The position numbers were made by a program, and so were the translations under genes. The notes beneath the pieces are model-generated. The model saw only the letters and a list, made by a program, of their open reading frames with translations, was not told the DNA's origin and searched no databases. This document shows, piece by piece, positions 24,901 to 34,971 of a stretch of DNA of 64,000 nt; positions within the stretch are counted from its first letter, which is position 1; each line of letters starts with the position of its first letter. This DNA is from Pseudomonas sp. LFM046. GTDB lineage: Bacteria > Pseudomonadota > Gammaproteobacteria > Pseudomonadales > Pseudomonadaceae. The DNA lies in NCBI RefSeq assembly GCF_000949385.2, contig NZ_JYKO02000001.1:5043503-5107502 (forward strand), read 5' to 3'.

Positions 24901-27327
24901 CTGCTCAAGCCGCTGGATCACGCCGCTGGCGGCGACGAGAACGACATCACCCTCAACCTCGGTTCGCTGCTGCAGGCCACCGATGCGGACGGCGACACGG
25001 TGACCGCCGCGCCCGAGAAGCTGGTGATCACCGTCGACGACGACACCCCGACCGCCACCGGCACCGCCGCGAGCGGTACCGTCGACGAGGACGGCCTGGC
25101 CAACGGCATCCCCGGTGGCACCGGCGACGTGGCCGGTGCCGCCACTTCAGCCAGCGGCAGCGTGACCGGCATCTTCCAGTCCGGCGCCGACACGCCGCTG
25201 AGCTATGCCTTGTCCAGCGACACCAGCGGCTTGCCGGCGCTGAGCTCGGGCGGCACGGCGCTGGTCTACAGCGTCGCGGGCAACACGCTCACCGCCAAGG
25301 CCGGCGGGGTCGACGTGTTCACCTTCAGCCTCACCACGGCGGGTGACTACAGCTTCACGCTGCTCAAGCCGCTGGATCACGCGGCTGGCGGCGACGAGAA
25401 CGACCTCACCCTCAACCTGGGCTCGCTGCTGCAGGCCACCGATGCGGACGGCGACACGGTGACCGCCGCGCCTGAAAAGCTGGTGATCACCGTCGACGAC
25501 GACACCCCGACCGCCACCGGCGCCGCCTCGACCGGTACCGTCGACGAGGACGGCCTGGCCAACGGCATCGCCGGTGGCACCGGCGACGTGGCCGGTGCCG
25601 CCACTTCGGCCAGCGGCAGCGTGACCGGCATCTTCCAGTCCGGCGCCGACACGCCGCTGAGCTATGCCCTGTCGAGCAACACCAGCGGCTTGCAGGCACT
25701 GAGCTCGGGCGGCACAGCGCTGGTCTACAGCGTGGCGGGCAACACCCTCACCGCCAAGGCCGGCGGGGTCGACGTGTTCACCTTCAGCCTCACCGCGGCG
25801 GGGGCGTACACCTTCACCCTGCTCAAGCCGCTGGATCATGCGACCGGCAACGACGAGAACGACCTCACCCTCAACCTGGGCTCGCTGCTGCAGGCCACCG
25901 ACAAGGACGGCGACACGGTGACGGCTGCCCCCGAGCAGTTGGTCATCACCGTCGACGACGACACGCCAACGCTCGCCTTCGGCAATCTGATCGGGACCGG
26001 TACCGTCCTTCCGCAACGCGGATACTGGAACATGGCGGCCGGAGCCGACGGGGTGGGTGCGACAGGTCTGGATATCTCCTTGGTGAATGGCCAGTTCACC
26101 CTCGTCAGGCCGGACAACACGACCACGACCGGGACCGGCACGCTCAACGAGCTGTCACCCTCACCGGATGCCAATGGCGCGTACCATTTCGGCGGGACCT
26201 TGACCGGCGATTTCGACAACAATGCCAGCACGGCGAATACCAGCATCGACTACACGCTGACCGCCTTTGCCAATGGCACCTATGAACTGGATCTGGTGCA
26301 AGGTTTCAGTTCGACCATCGTTCTCAGCAGTGCCAACGGCTCGCTCGGTGCAGGTGGCCCTGACCCCGTCCGTACGTTGCTGATCCCGACGCAGAATCCG
26401 CCGACCATTCCTTCGCCATCCGAGGAGATTGTCTTCTTTGGCGTCAACGCGGGCACGACCGCAGCCCAGGTGTTGAGCGCCATCGTGCAGGGAGCGCCCG
26501 ACCTCACAGAAGCACAGATAGAAAGCGGCGGTTTCTCGTTCCTCGGCACCGCGAACATGAACGTCAGCACGGCTGGCATCGGCATCGCCAACAACAACCT
26601 GGATGGAAACGGGACGGCCGGCATCAATGCCGGTGACGAGAGTTTCGTCATCAACCCCGAGTCCTTGCTGACGGGCGTGAAAGTGTTCATCGACAACTCG
26701 GTGGGGGGCTACACCCCGGCCACGGAGGAGCTGTACTACAGGATCTTCTTCGAGGATGGCTCGAGTTCGGCTCAGACGAAGGTGCTTGCCGCTGACCTGG
26801 CCACGGAGGCTGGAAGCCAGAAGTCCTTCCTCGTCCAGTGGGATGGCACCAAGATGATCGACGCTGTTCAGCTCACCATGGGCCTGGGCGTGGTCAAGAT
26901 CCCGGTGATCCAGTTCATCAAGCAGACCGAGAGCATGGCCAACGATGTCCAGCTGGCATTCAGCGCGACGCTGACGGACAAGGATGGGGATACGGCGACG
27001 AGTACTTTTGACGCCAACCTGTTCGCCAACGATCCGAACGACCCGCTCTTCGACTTCAGGCTGGCGGGCACGAGCGGTGAGCGGGATGCCTTCAACGTTG
27101 ATCTGTCTGGCACCCATAACCAGTTCCAGGTCACCGGGTTCGATGCGGGCCCGAGCCTGCGAGATGCGTTGGTGCTCAATGGCGACCAGAACGCCGTGGT
27201 CCAATCGATCGACAACACCGGTGCGGACAGCATCGTCACGATCGACGAGTCCGGCGTGCAAACAACGACCATCACCGTGGTCGGGGTTGACCTCCTGAAC
27301 ACCGACATTGTCATTGGCAGCGCCTGA
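21904..27327 (+). CDS. large repetitive T1SS-143/DUF5801-type adhesin
   Basis: A 1807-residue acidic surface or secreted protein without a Sec signal. Residues ~440-1360 are six tandem repeats of about 153 residues, each starting near GTVDEDGL and ending ATDADGDTVTAAPEKLVITVDDDTPTATG; these DxDGD motifs bind calcium in T1SS-143 repeat proteins. The repeats are near-identical at DNA level. The C-terminal ~450 residues contain another DKDGDTATSTF segment and a final region (FDFRLAGTSGERDAFNVDLS) suited to a type I export signal; classical RTX nonapeptides are not obvious. The start at 21904 has GGAG; an in-frame ATG at 21808 lacks one. No exporter genes lie in the window. Confidence 0.85.
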   Translation: MTITLTDSLTVLDETAGLQNSTATGSAPQDANDTEILVASLPSIFSTLGAGTAIGAALSGYTGAAGNTGSNAFTLSSSVSDIGFVGPNGAPLNGLDSGLDTLDGTSILLYTSTTNNNVLLGRAGVDGPIVFAAYIEETATGGKIWTAQYQPLAHPITTNPDDALTLLDKVFIGTSQDLTFSLANAPSGQNLFLMFTTATPNVVGGRITDPTIIATGKNPADQSSGVNITTGDTINTSQAGGPTTFGTNNQMITEEEGIRFTFVTGARQDLTIPNLDQNEADIESNIDFTNVFNARSASFDVVQLQSGKSAVVKISAFTTAVETGINFVNGYGNDTKVGISNIVVKNSSTGQVVNDPGLLITITDGIATISGVKAGYRIEYTTTADHNRVLVENGAALNAKGNNHADFDIGGFTLGQVSTDKVEIGSTLVFEDDGPSATGAAASGTVDEDGLTAGIPGGTGDVAGEATVASGSVTGIFQSGADAPLTYSLSSITSGLPQTLTSGGVAVTYSVLGNTLTASAGSVSVFTFSLTTAGAYTFTLLKPLDHPAGNDENDITLNLGSLLRATDADGDTVTAAPEKLVITVDDDTPTATGTAASGTVDEDGLTAGIPGGTGDVAGEATVASGSVAGIFQSGADTPLSYTLSSDTSGLPALSSGGTALVYSVLGNTLTAKAGGVDVFTFSLSATGDYSFTLLKPLDHAAGNDENDITLNLGSLLQATDADGDTVTAAPEKLVITVDDDTPTATGTAATGTVDEDGLTGGIPGGTGDVVGQDTVASGSVTGIFQSGADTPLTYSLSSITSGLPQTLTSGGVAVTYSVLGNTLTASAGGVDVFTFSLTTAGDYSFTLLKPLDHAAGNDENDITLNLGSLLQATDADGDTVTSAPEKLVITVDDDTPTATGTAATGTVDEDGLTAGIPGGTGDVIGQDTVASGSVTGIFQSGADTPLSYALSSDTSGLPALSSGGTALVYSVAGNTLTAKAGGVDVFTFSLTTAGDYSFTLLKPLDHAAGGDENDITLNLGSLLQATDADGDTVTAAPEKLVITVDDDTPTATGTAASGTVDEDGLANGIPGGTGDVAGAATSASGSVTGIFQSGADTPLSYALSSDTSGLPALSSGGTALVYSVAGNTLTAKAGGVDVFTFSLTTAGDYSFTLLKPLDHAAGGDENDLTLNLGSLLQATDADGDTVTAAPEKLVITVDDDTPTATGAASTGTVDEDGLANGIAGGTGDVAGAATSASGSVTGIFQSGADTPLSYALSSNTSGLQALSSGGTALVYSVAGNTLTAKAGGVDVFTFSLTAAGAYTFTLLKPLDHATGNDENDLTLNLGSLLQATDKDGDTVTAAPEQLVITVDDDTPTLAFGNLIGTGTVLPQRGYWNMAAGADGVGATGLDISLVNGQFTLVRPDNTTTTGTGTLNELSPSPDANGAYHFGGTLTGDFDNNASTANTSIDYTLTAFANGTYELDLVQGFSSTIVLSSANGSLGAGGPDPVRTLLIPTQNPPTIPSPSEEIVFFGVNAGTTAAQVLSAIVQGAPDLTEAQIESGGFSFLGTANMNVSTAGIGIANNNLDGNGTAGINAGDESFVINPESLLTGVKVFIDNSVGGYTPATEELYYRIFFEDGSSSAQTKVLAADLATEAGSQKSFLVQWDGTKMIDAVQLTMGLGVVKIPVIQFIKQTESMANDVQLAFSATLTDKDGDTATSTFDANLFANDPNDPLFDFRLAGTSGERDAFNVDLSGTHNQFQVTGFDAGPSLRDALVLNGDQNAVVQSIDNTGADSIVTIDESGVQTTTITVVGVDLLNTDIVIGSA
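23236..25965 (+). repeat. six tandem ~459/462-bp repeats inside the adhesin gene
   Basis: The marker ACCGTCGACGAGGACGGCCT starts at 23236, 23698, 24157, 24619, 25078 and 25537, giving periods of 462, 459, 462, 459 and 459 bp. Long stretches are identical between units, which points to recent duplication or gene conversion and to likely copy-number variation. Confidence 0.9.
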
Positions 27328-27350
27328 GACATCGCGTGTATGAAAGGAAG

Positions 27351-27383
27351 CGGGGGTGGCTAAAAACCACCCCCGTTTTTTTT
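27351..27383 (+). terminator. Rho-independent terminator of the adhesin gene
   Basis: Stem CGGGGGTGG / CCACCCCCG with a CTAAAAA loop is followed by eight T residues. Confidence 0.9.
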
Positions 27384-27470
27384 CAAACGGCCAACGTGGG
27401 ATCGGAACGTGAATAACCGGCCCTGCCTGTGACGACTCCGATTGCCTGGAGGGAGCGACGAAACCGGCTC

Positions 27471-27551
27471 CGTAGGGTGCGCCGTGCGCACCAGCGGTTG
27501 GACGTTGTGAAGGACATGCCGCCGGAAACGGTGCGCATGGCACACCCTACG
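27471..27551. repeat. REP-like inverted pair, GTAGGGTGCGC family
   Basis: CGTAGGGTGCGCCGTGCGCACC and an inverted GGTGCGCATGGCACACCCTACG flank about 37 nt. The same family occurs at 36571-36651. Confidence 0.75.
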
Positions 27552-27623
27552 ATCAGGGCACGTGCGGGAGTGATGCCTCGAATTGGCAGGTGGGCTCGTT
27601 CGCCTTGCCCGCGACGCGCCCGC

Positions 27624-28340
27624 TCAGTCCAGCTTCCCCCAGCTGGAGCCGGGCGGCTCTTCGGTGTTGGTGAGCCCGTGTTTAAGCGCGTACATCACCA
27701 GGTCGACGCGGTTAATCAGATTGAGCTTGTGATAGATGTTGCTGAGGTGGTTGTGCACGGTGTGTTCGCTGATGCCCAGGCGTCCGGCAATGCACATGTA
27801 CTTGGCGGATGGGTTCCCCACGATGGCCCGGATCAGCTCCCGCTCGCGCAGCGTCAACTGCTCGTGCTTCGGGCGGTCCGAACGGCCATTGGCGGGGGCG
27901 TGCCCCTTTACGGAAATGCCGGAGATCCCGCCGGCCCAAGCGATATCCAAGCCGTTGTCGCGGTGGTGGACCTTGATGATGGCCTGGGTGATGGACTCCT
28001 CCGGGGCTTCCGCCAGCACGACACCGCGCGCACCGGCCTCTATCGCCTCGGTAACGGGCACGGCGTCGTAAAGGCCCTTGAGCACCAGCACTTTGATTTC
28101 GGCACTGCGGGTGAGCCCGGCGATGACCGCCAGCGGTTCTAGCGCATCCGGAAAGAAACTGAAGAAGCTGACGTCGGGACGCAGTTGATGGGCAAGCTCC
28201 AGCGCATTGGCGTAGGTGGTGGCCTGGCCACTCACCTCCATCCGGGGCTTTCTGGCATTGATCAGGTCTTGGAGGCCCGCGAGAACGACGGGACGGCAAT
28301 CGATCAACATCACGCGAATGGTTTCTGTACGGGCCGACAT
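27624..28340 (-). CDS. LuxR/NarL-type regulator with degenerate receiver domain
   Basis: A 238-residue protein. The C-terminal HTH is complete: LTLRERELIRAIVGNPSAKYMCIAGRLGISEHTVHNHLSNIYHKL. The N-terminal ~125 residues have receiver topology (RVMLIDCRPVVLAGLQDLI), but the usual acidic pair is reduced, the phospho-acceptor position in RPDVSFFSFFPD is Ser rather than Asp, and the conserved Lys is replaced in GARGVVLAEA. It should therefore work without phosphorylation. It is convergent with the adhesin and could control that region through the palindrome at 21617, which is inference. No kinase gene is adjacent. Confidence 0.85.
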   Translation of the reverse strand: MSARTETIRVMLIDCRPVVLAGLQDLINARKPRMEVSGQATTYANALELAHQLRPDVSFFSFFPDALEPLAVIAGLTRSAEIKVLVLKGLYDAVPVTEAIEAGARGVVLAEAPEESITQAIIKVHHRDNGLDIAWAGGISGISVKGHAPANGRSDRPKHEQLTLRERELIRAIVGNPSAKYMCIAGRLGISEHTVHNHLSNIYHKLNLINRVDLVMYALKHGLTNTEEPPGSSWGKLD

Positions 28341-28618
28341 TGAGTCCTAGCCCCCCTGAAAAACTAACTTTGGTATTAAGGGTTCGCCGTCTCTGTATAG
28401 GTTCCGGGCAGGCAGATTGCCAGCAACGTCAGACATCGAGCGCAGATGGCAGGACAGGCGGCGAATGCCCTTTCCCGACCGTCATTCCGCTCAGGGAGGA
28501 AACTGCCTGGACACCGCGCCTGCCGTGGGTTTTAGCGTGCCAGAGCCCTGCCGGCACCTGATCCGCTGACGCCTGACAATTGGCATGCCCGAGATCGGCC
28601 CGAAGACGGGTCCGCCCC

Positions 28619-29059
28619 TTACCCGCCCAGCAGGAACATCGCCTTGGCCAGGAACAGGATGGCCAGCATCTGCACCAGCACACTGACGTGGATCAGCCGT
28701 GAACGGGCGGGTGTCATGCGGCCGCTGTGCATCAGGTAAACCACGCCCAGAAAGTGCCCGAGGATGCTCAGCGCCAGGCAGATCTTCAGCACCAGCAAGG
28801 TGCCGAAGGTGCTGGCGAAAGGCGCGTGCAAGACCGCCCGGTAATGCCAGGCCAATCCAAGGCCGGCGCCGAAGAGCGCCAGCACCACCCAGTGCATCAC
28901 CCGCCGCGCCCGCTGCCCGAGCGCCTTCCCCAACTGCGCCCGGGCGTCCGGCTCCAGGGCCCGCGCCGCACGGCTGAGGATCATCACCTCGAAGAACACC
29001 CCGCCCACGAAGAACGCCGCCGCTGTCAGGTGCACGAATTTCAGCAACAGATACCCCAC
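28619..29059 (-). CDS. CopD-like four-helix membrane protein
   Basis: A ~146-residue integral membrane protein with about four helices (YLLLKFVHLTAAAFFVGGVFFEVMIL, VMHWVVLALFGAGLGLAW, LLVLKICLALSILGHFLGVVYL, VSVLVQMLAILFLAKAMFLLGG). An early His in the first helix and others at helix ends are typical of the CopD/YncD-like family linked to copper or haem. The GTG start at 29059 is chosen because GGGGAGGG precedes it; the upstream ATG at 29170 would add a poor Arg/Pro segment. It stands alone. Metal specificity is unknown. Confidence 0.6.
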   Translation of the reverse strand: MGYLLLKFVHLTAAAFFVGGVFFEVMILSRAARALEPDARAQLGKALGQRARRVMHWVVLALFGAGLGLAWHYRAVLHAPFASTFGTLLVLKICLALSILGHFLGVVYLMHSGRMTPARSRLIHVSVLVQMLAILFLAKAMFLLGG

Positions 29060-29204
29060 ACGCCCTCCCCGGCCCGCAGGCCTCCGCTGTTGGCATTCAG
29101 GCGGAATCATGCCGGGCGCCGTCCCGCCCGCCATGACGCGGGTCAAGGCACTGCAACTCCACGGGCTCACGACAGGGGCAGCGGGAAAAACAGAGACCCA
29201 AGAA

Positions 29205-29238
29205 CGACAAAACCCCCGAGGGTCTTCACCCTCGGGGG
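29205..29238 (-). terminator. Rho-independent terminator of the chemoreceptor gene
   Basis: An 11-bp stem CCCCCGAGGGT / ACCCTCGGGGG with a CTTC loop is followed on the minus strand by TTTTG, 25 nt past the stop at 29263. Confidence 0.85.
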
Positions 29239-29262
29239 GGCTGTGTTCATCCCCGCCGCCGG

Positions 29263-30906
29263 TCAGGTGCGGAACACGCCCAGGCCGCTCTTCAGGGCCC
29301 GCGCCGTATCGCCCAGCTCGGCAGCGGAGCGGTTGATGGCGTCCACATCCTGGCGGGTGTGCTCGAAGGCGTCGCGCATGCCACCCAGGCGCCCGGACAT
29401 GTCGGCCACGGAGTGCTGGATATGCTCGCTGCTGGCCAGGGCCTGATCGACGGTGGTGCTCACCTGGCTCATCTGCTGCACCAGTGCGTCGAGCGTTTCC
29501 AGTGCCTCATCGGCGTCGCCGGCCAGCGCCCGCGAGCGCTCCGCCGTGCTGCCCATGCGCTGGGCGATCTGGCGGATGGCCTGGGTGACCTGGTCGATCA
29601 CGCGCTGGGCGTCGGCCAGCACACTCTGGGTCTGACCGGCCAGCTTGCGCACTTCGTCCGCGACCACGGCGAAGCCACGGCCGGCCTCGCCTGCACGCGC
29701 GGCCTCGATGGCGGCGTTCAGCGCCAGCAGGTTGGTCTGCTCGGAGATGCCGGCAATCATCTGCAGTACCTGGCCGATCTGCTCCGCTTCGCGGCTCAGG
29801 CCATCCAGGTCGGACGCCAGTTCGACGTTGGCCGAGGTGCTGCCATGGACATCGCCGATCAGCCGTTGCAGTTCCTGGTGGGCGCGGCTCAGCTCGCCGC
29901 TGGCGCGCTCCAGGTTGGCGCGCACCGCCCCCGCCAGGCTGGAGGAATGCCCCGCCGCCTGCTGGATCGACTGGCCGTGCTGATCCACATCCGCCAGTTG
30001 ATGGGCCGCCTGCTGGATCTGCCGGGTGATGTCGTCGGCACGCTGCAGGAAGGTCTCGGCCAGCTGCTGGTTGCAGTCGGCCATGCCCGAGGCGCCGGAC
30101 AGGGTCTGCCGCAGGTCCTGCAGCAGGGAGGACAGGCGCGCGCCCATCTGCCCCAGTTCGTCGCCGCTGACCACCACCAGGGAGCGGGACAGGTCGCGGC
30201 TGTCGGCAATGTGGTTGAGCTGGCCGGTGAGTTGATGGATGGCGCGCACCAGCATGCGCGTGGCCAGCCAGGACAGCAGCAGACCGAAGCCGAGGGTGAC
30301 CGCGCCGATCAGCAGCAGGCTGCGCAGGCTGTCGGCGATGGCCTGATCCAGGCTGGCCAGGGTGACGTCCACGCCCACCACGTAGGGCTGGCCGCTGGCG
30401 GTGTGCTGCGGCAGGAAGATCGAACGGAAGGTGCCGTAGCTGTCGGTGTATTCATCGAACTGCGGCTGGCCGCTGCGGGCCGCCCGGATCACCGCCGGGC
30501 TGGCGTCCTCGTAGTGCTCCAGGTGCTTGGCGTAGCTGTCCCCGGCGATGTCCTCGGTGCTGGCGCCGTCGGAGAGGTAGTAAACCTGGCCGCCGCTGTC
30601 GACCATCATGGTGTAGGCGAATTTCAGGTCCACCTCGGCGGCGTACTCGCCCAGGTTGCGCACCTGTTGCAGGTACTCCCCTTCCTTCAGGCCATCGGCG
30701 CTGCGGGCGCGGTCCAGGTAGTCACTCCCCAGCAGGCGCGGCACCGCATGGGCGGCCGCCCGCAAACGGTTGTCCATCTGCGCACGGATATCGATGGCTT
30801 TGACGTACTGGGCGTAGCTGATGAAGGTCGCGATGCTGATCAGGTTGACCAGGGTGAAAGCCAGCAGAATCTTGGTCTGCAGGCTGACGTTGCGCAGCAG
30901 CGGCAT
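29263..30906 (-). CDS. methyl-accepting chemotaxis protein
   Basis: A 547-residue transmembrane chemoreceptor. TM1 is near residues 12-32 ([20 protein letters not shown]), a Cache-like periplasmic domain spans ~35-190 (with [19 protein letters not shown] and [13 protein letters not shown]), TM2 is near 195-215, then HAMP, and a signalling hairpin with the conserved tip [35 protein letters not shown]. The ligand cannot be named; single-Cache receptors often sense small acids. No C-terminal CheR-docking pentapeptide is present (ends GVFRT). It stands next to an NtrC-type two-component system without obvious functional linkage. Confidence 0.93.
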   Translation of the reverse strand: MPLLRNVSLQTKILLAFTLVNLISIATFISYAQYVKAIDIRAQMDNRLRAAAHAVPRLLGSDYLDRARSADGLKEGEYLQQVRNLGEYAAEVDLKFAYTMMVDSGGQVYYLSDGASTEDIAGDSYAKHLEHYEDASPAVIRAARSGQPQFDEYTDSYGTFRSIFLPQHTASGQPYVVGVDVTLASLDQAIADSLRSLLLIGAVTLGFGLLLSWLATRMLVRAIHQLTGQLNHIADSRDLSRSLVVVSGDELGQMGARLSSLLQDLRQTLSGASGMADCNQQLAETFLQRADDITRQIQQAAHQLADVDQHGQSIQQAAGHSSSLAGAVRANLERASGELSRAHQELQRLIGDVHGSTSANVELASDLDGLSREAEQIGQVLQMIAGISEQTNLLALNAAIEAARAGEAGRGFAVVADEVRKLAGQTQSVLADAQRVIDQVTQAIRQIAQRMGSTAERSRALAGDADEALETLDALVQQMSQVSTTVDQALASSEHIQHSVADMSGRLGGMRDAFEHTRQDVDAINRSAAELGDTARALKSGLGVFRT

Positions 30907-31083
30907 GAAGGGGATTCCGTTCGAGGTTCTGGTTCAGCCGCCGTTCTCCGCGGCTTTCCTCTTGTGTCGGAAACTCCGAAGAGAACTTTAGAGGCAGTCG
31001 GCCGGCTCCTGGCCTGAGGGGATGGGTGACGTCCTTGTCGCTTGATCGCATTCTGCCACTAGTTGTTCAGGCAACTCCACAGC

Positions 31084-31278
31084 TCAAAGCAATTCTCTTT
31101 CAGGCCGGTGGGAATGCCGGAACGTTTCGGCATCGTCCAGGGTGGTATCGAACAGCGGATCGTCCGGGTCGCGCTCCAATTCCAGGTCGACGCAATCAGG
31201 ATCGATCAGCCAGCGCGGGAAGTCCGCCTGGCGAAGGGGGTCGTTTCCAGAAAGGCCGCTTCTTCGGTCACTGCCCAT
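31084..31278 (-). CDS. small acidic hypothetical protein
   Basis: A 64-residue frame with a GAGGTG site before ATG 31278 and codon use biased to G/C at third positions, as in its neighbours. The product is rich in Asp/Glu/Arg/Pro (PRWLIDPDCVDLELERDPDD). It matches no family I recognise. A longer in-frame start upstream lacks a ribosome site. It could be real or a chance frame. Confidence 0.4.
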   Translation of the reverse strand: MGSDRRSGLSGNDPLRQADFPRWLIDPDCVDLELERDPDDPLFDTTLDDAETFRHSHRPERELL

Positions 31279-31407
31279 GCTGCACCTCATGAGACCAACA
31301 AGGTCTGTACCTATTGGAGTCGGCAGAGGATGGCGCCGTTCAAGGCCGTCGGTCGCCAGCCCCCCGGTTGCCGGACACCCGGTCGTCGCGGCCCGCTGAA
31401 CGGCGAA

Positions 31408-31435
31408 GGCGCCAGCCTCTTTCGAGGCTGGCGCC
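31408..31435. other. strong 12-bp hairpin in the 31279-31600 gap
   Basis: GGCGCCAGCCTC-TTTC-GAGGCTGGCGCC is a perfect stem-loop without a following T tract. It lies downstream of the NtrC-type regulator. It may be a processing or attenuation structure. No gene is seen in this gap. Confidence 0.5.
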
Positions 31436-31600
31436 CGGAATAAGAAATCGGGGTCGGTGGGAGGGCACCGGCCCCGGTGGACGATGCGGCGATGCGAGCA
31501 GGAATCGCAGCCCGGCCACAAGGGGTCTCCGTCTCCCGAACCGGCAAGAGGGAGTGCTAGGGAAAGGTGGCGCCGATGGGGGCCGGAGCCGGGTGGCGGA

Positions 31601-33004
<1,404 letters not shown>

Positions 33005-34462
33005 TTAGAACCGCCCCCCGGCGACCTTGAAGTTGAGGCAGATGCGGGTGCCCTTGCGCTCACGACTGCTCAGGCTGACCTGGCCGCCGAAGCGTTCCAT
33101 GATGCGTTTCGCCACCACCAGCCCCACGCCCAGGCCGCCTGGCTTGGTGCTGTAGTAGGGCTTGAAGGCCAGGGTTTCCTGCGTGCGGGTCATGCCCTGG
33201 CCGGTGTCGGTGATGGCCAGCAGCAGGCGCTTGCCGCTGTCGTCAGGCTTCACCTCGATGCGCAGCAATCCGCCGTTGGGCATGGCCTCGAGGGCGTTGG
33301 CGAACAGGTTGCTGAGGACCTGGGCCAGCAGCACCCGGTGACTGATCACCGCCGGCGCCGCTTCGGCCACGAACTCCACCCGCACCCCGGAACGGCGGAT
33401 CTGCTGGTCGAAGCCGTGCAGCGCCGCGCTGATCACCGCGATCGGTTCCACCGCCTCGGGTTCCCCGGACGGCGGCCGCGCCGAGATCAGCAGCTCGCGC
33501 CCCCACGTCGACAGGCGATCCACCTGGCCGATGATGTCGGCGATGTTCTTGCGCGCCGGCGGCGGCACCCTGTCCTGGGCCAGCTCCGCACTGGAACGGA
33601 TGGCGGCCAGCGGGTTGCGCAGGCCGTGGGCCACGGCGGAGGACATTTCCCCCAGGGCGACGAAGGTTTCATCGGCGACCCGCTGGCTCTGCTGCCGGGC
33701 CACCAGGCCCGAGGCGCGCCGCACGCTCCCGTAGAGGCCGACGTAGATCAGCCCGCCGGCAACGCTGGTGGCCAGCCAGATCAGCGCGAAACCGCGCTGG
33801 ATGCGCAGCACCAGGTCCTGGGGCTCCTTGTAGATTTCCACCACCGAGGCCACGTTCCCGGCATCGTCCAGGAGCGGGATGTAGTTCTCGATGAACAGGG
33901 TGCGCGGCGCGCGGATGAACTTCTGCTCGGTGCGGCCAGCGGTGACCTCGTCATAGCTGGAGGCCACCTGGACGGTTGAAGAGAAGGCCTTCTCCAGGTC
34001 CTGGTTGCCGGACATGTCCTTGCCCACCAGGGTGGGGTTGGTGGACCAGACGATCACCCGGTCGGCGCCGTAGATATTGGCCAGCAGGGCGTCCGGCAGC
34101 ATGGAGATGTGGTCGAGGAATTCGCTGCGCGCCTGTTGCCGCGCCTCCAGCATGCTCTGTGGATGGTGGCCGTCCTGGCGGTCATCCAGCAGCTCGCCCA
34201 TGGTCATGCTCGCCGGCAGCGCCATGTGGCGGACCTCGGTCGAAGCGATGGACTGGATGAACTGTGAACTCAGCATGGCGTCGCGCTCGATACTCTCGGT
34301 CACCACGAAACGGGTGGAGATGATCCCCAGGCCGATGGCCACGCTGGCAATCACCCCCAGGCTCGCCAGCGAAAGCCAGCGCTGCAGGTTGAAGGGCGGG
34401 GGCGGCGAATCGCCCGTCTTGCCGGTTGCGTACCGATCCCAGATCACCGACAGAGCGCTCAT
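33005..34462 (-). CDS. membrane sensor histidine kinase
   Basis: A 485-residue kinase. TM1 lies around residues 31-50 (LASLGVIASVAIGLGIIS), a ~170-residue periplasmic domain follows, TM2 is near 223-243, then HisKA with the phospho-accepting His in AVAHGLRNPLAAIRSSAELA and HATPase_c with N box (LFANALEAMPNGG), DTGQGM and GLGVGLVVAKRI. It pairs with the adjacent NtrC-type regulator. The start at 34462 follows AGGA; an extension to 34528 lacks a site. The periplasmic domain (DALLANIYGADRVIVWSTNPTLVGKD) has a Cache-like look. The signal is unknown. Confidence 0.9.
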   Translation of the reverse strand: MSALSVIWDRYATGKTGDSPPPPFNLQRWLSLASLGVIASVAIGLGIISTRFVVTESIERDAMLSSQFIQSIASTEVRHMALPASMTMGELLDDRQDGHHPQSMLEARQQARSEFLDHISMLPDALLANIYGADRVIVWSTNPTLVGKDMSGNQDLEKAFSSTVQVASSYDEVTAGRTEQKFIRAPRTLFIENYIPLLDDAGNVASVVEIYKEPQDLVLRIQRGFALIWLATSVAGGLIYVGLYGSVRRASGLVARQQSQRVADETFVALGEMSSAVAHGLRNPLAAIRSSAELAQDRVPPPARKNIADIIGQVDRLSTWGRELLISARPPSGEPEAVEPIAVISAALHGFDQQIRRSGVRVEFVAEAAPAVISHRVLLAQVLSNLFANALEAMPNGGLLRIEVKPDDSGKRLLLAITDTGQGMTRTQETLAFKPYYSTKPGGLGVGLVVAKRIMERFGGQVSLSSRERKGTRICLNFKVAGGRF

Positions 34463-34971
34463 GGAAGCTTTCCTAATGCGTTGCGTGATGGGTTCTACCC
34501 GTCGTGCCAACCGGGCGGCCTTGGACAATGGTGTCGGTGCATAAAGCAGGCCGCTTCTGCCAGGCCCACCGGAAAGGCCCGCCGCAGACGGTCTCCCCGG
34601 CCTCCTGCCCCTTTCGCCCGCATGGCGGATAGCCCCGGATTCACCCAGCTATGGGGGGGCATCCCCACCTTCGCGGCTGCCGTTGCGCAATGTCCGCCGG
34701 AGCCGAGGCCCTTTCGGGCAACGGTCTTGATGGACGATTCAGGCAGGCGGGTGCGCTGGCGGCGCGGAATGGTGGACAACCGGGGGAGGTGAGCGTGGCC
34801 CTGCCGAGCGGGATCGGTCAGTCACGGCCGGGGCGGATTCGATTAGGAGAGGTGCGCTGTTCAGGACCGCGCTCGGCAAACGCTTGGCGGTCTGATGGTC
34901 ACGGCGGTGTGGTTTCCGAGGGGTGAGAATTCAGGCGCGGCACTGTCCCCGTATCTGGGGATTGCCCCCCA
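34463..34971. other. intergenic, no gene seen
   Basis: About 500 nt between the kinase start and the transglycosylase stop. Only weak CCCC/GGGG hairpins near 34948-34980 are visible, which may end the minus-strand transglycosylase transcript. Confidence 0.3.

Noticed and set aside
23236-25965. Regular repeats considered as a CRISPR array or satellite
   Set aside because: Units are about 460 bp, coding, and in frame with a known adhesin repeat domain; there are no short repeats with unique spacers.
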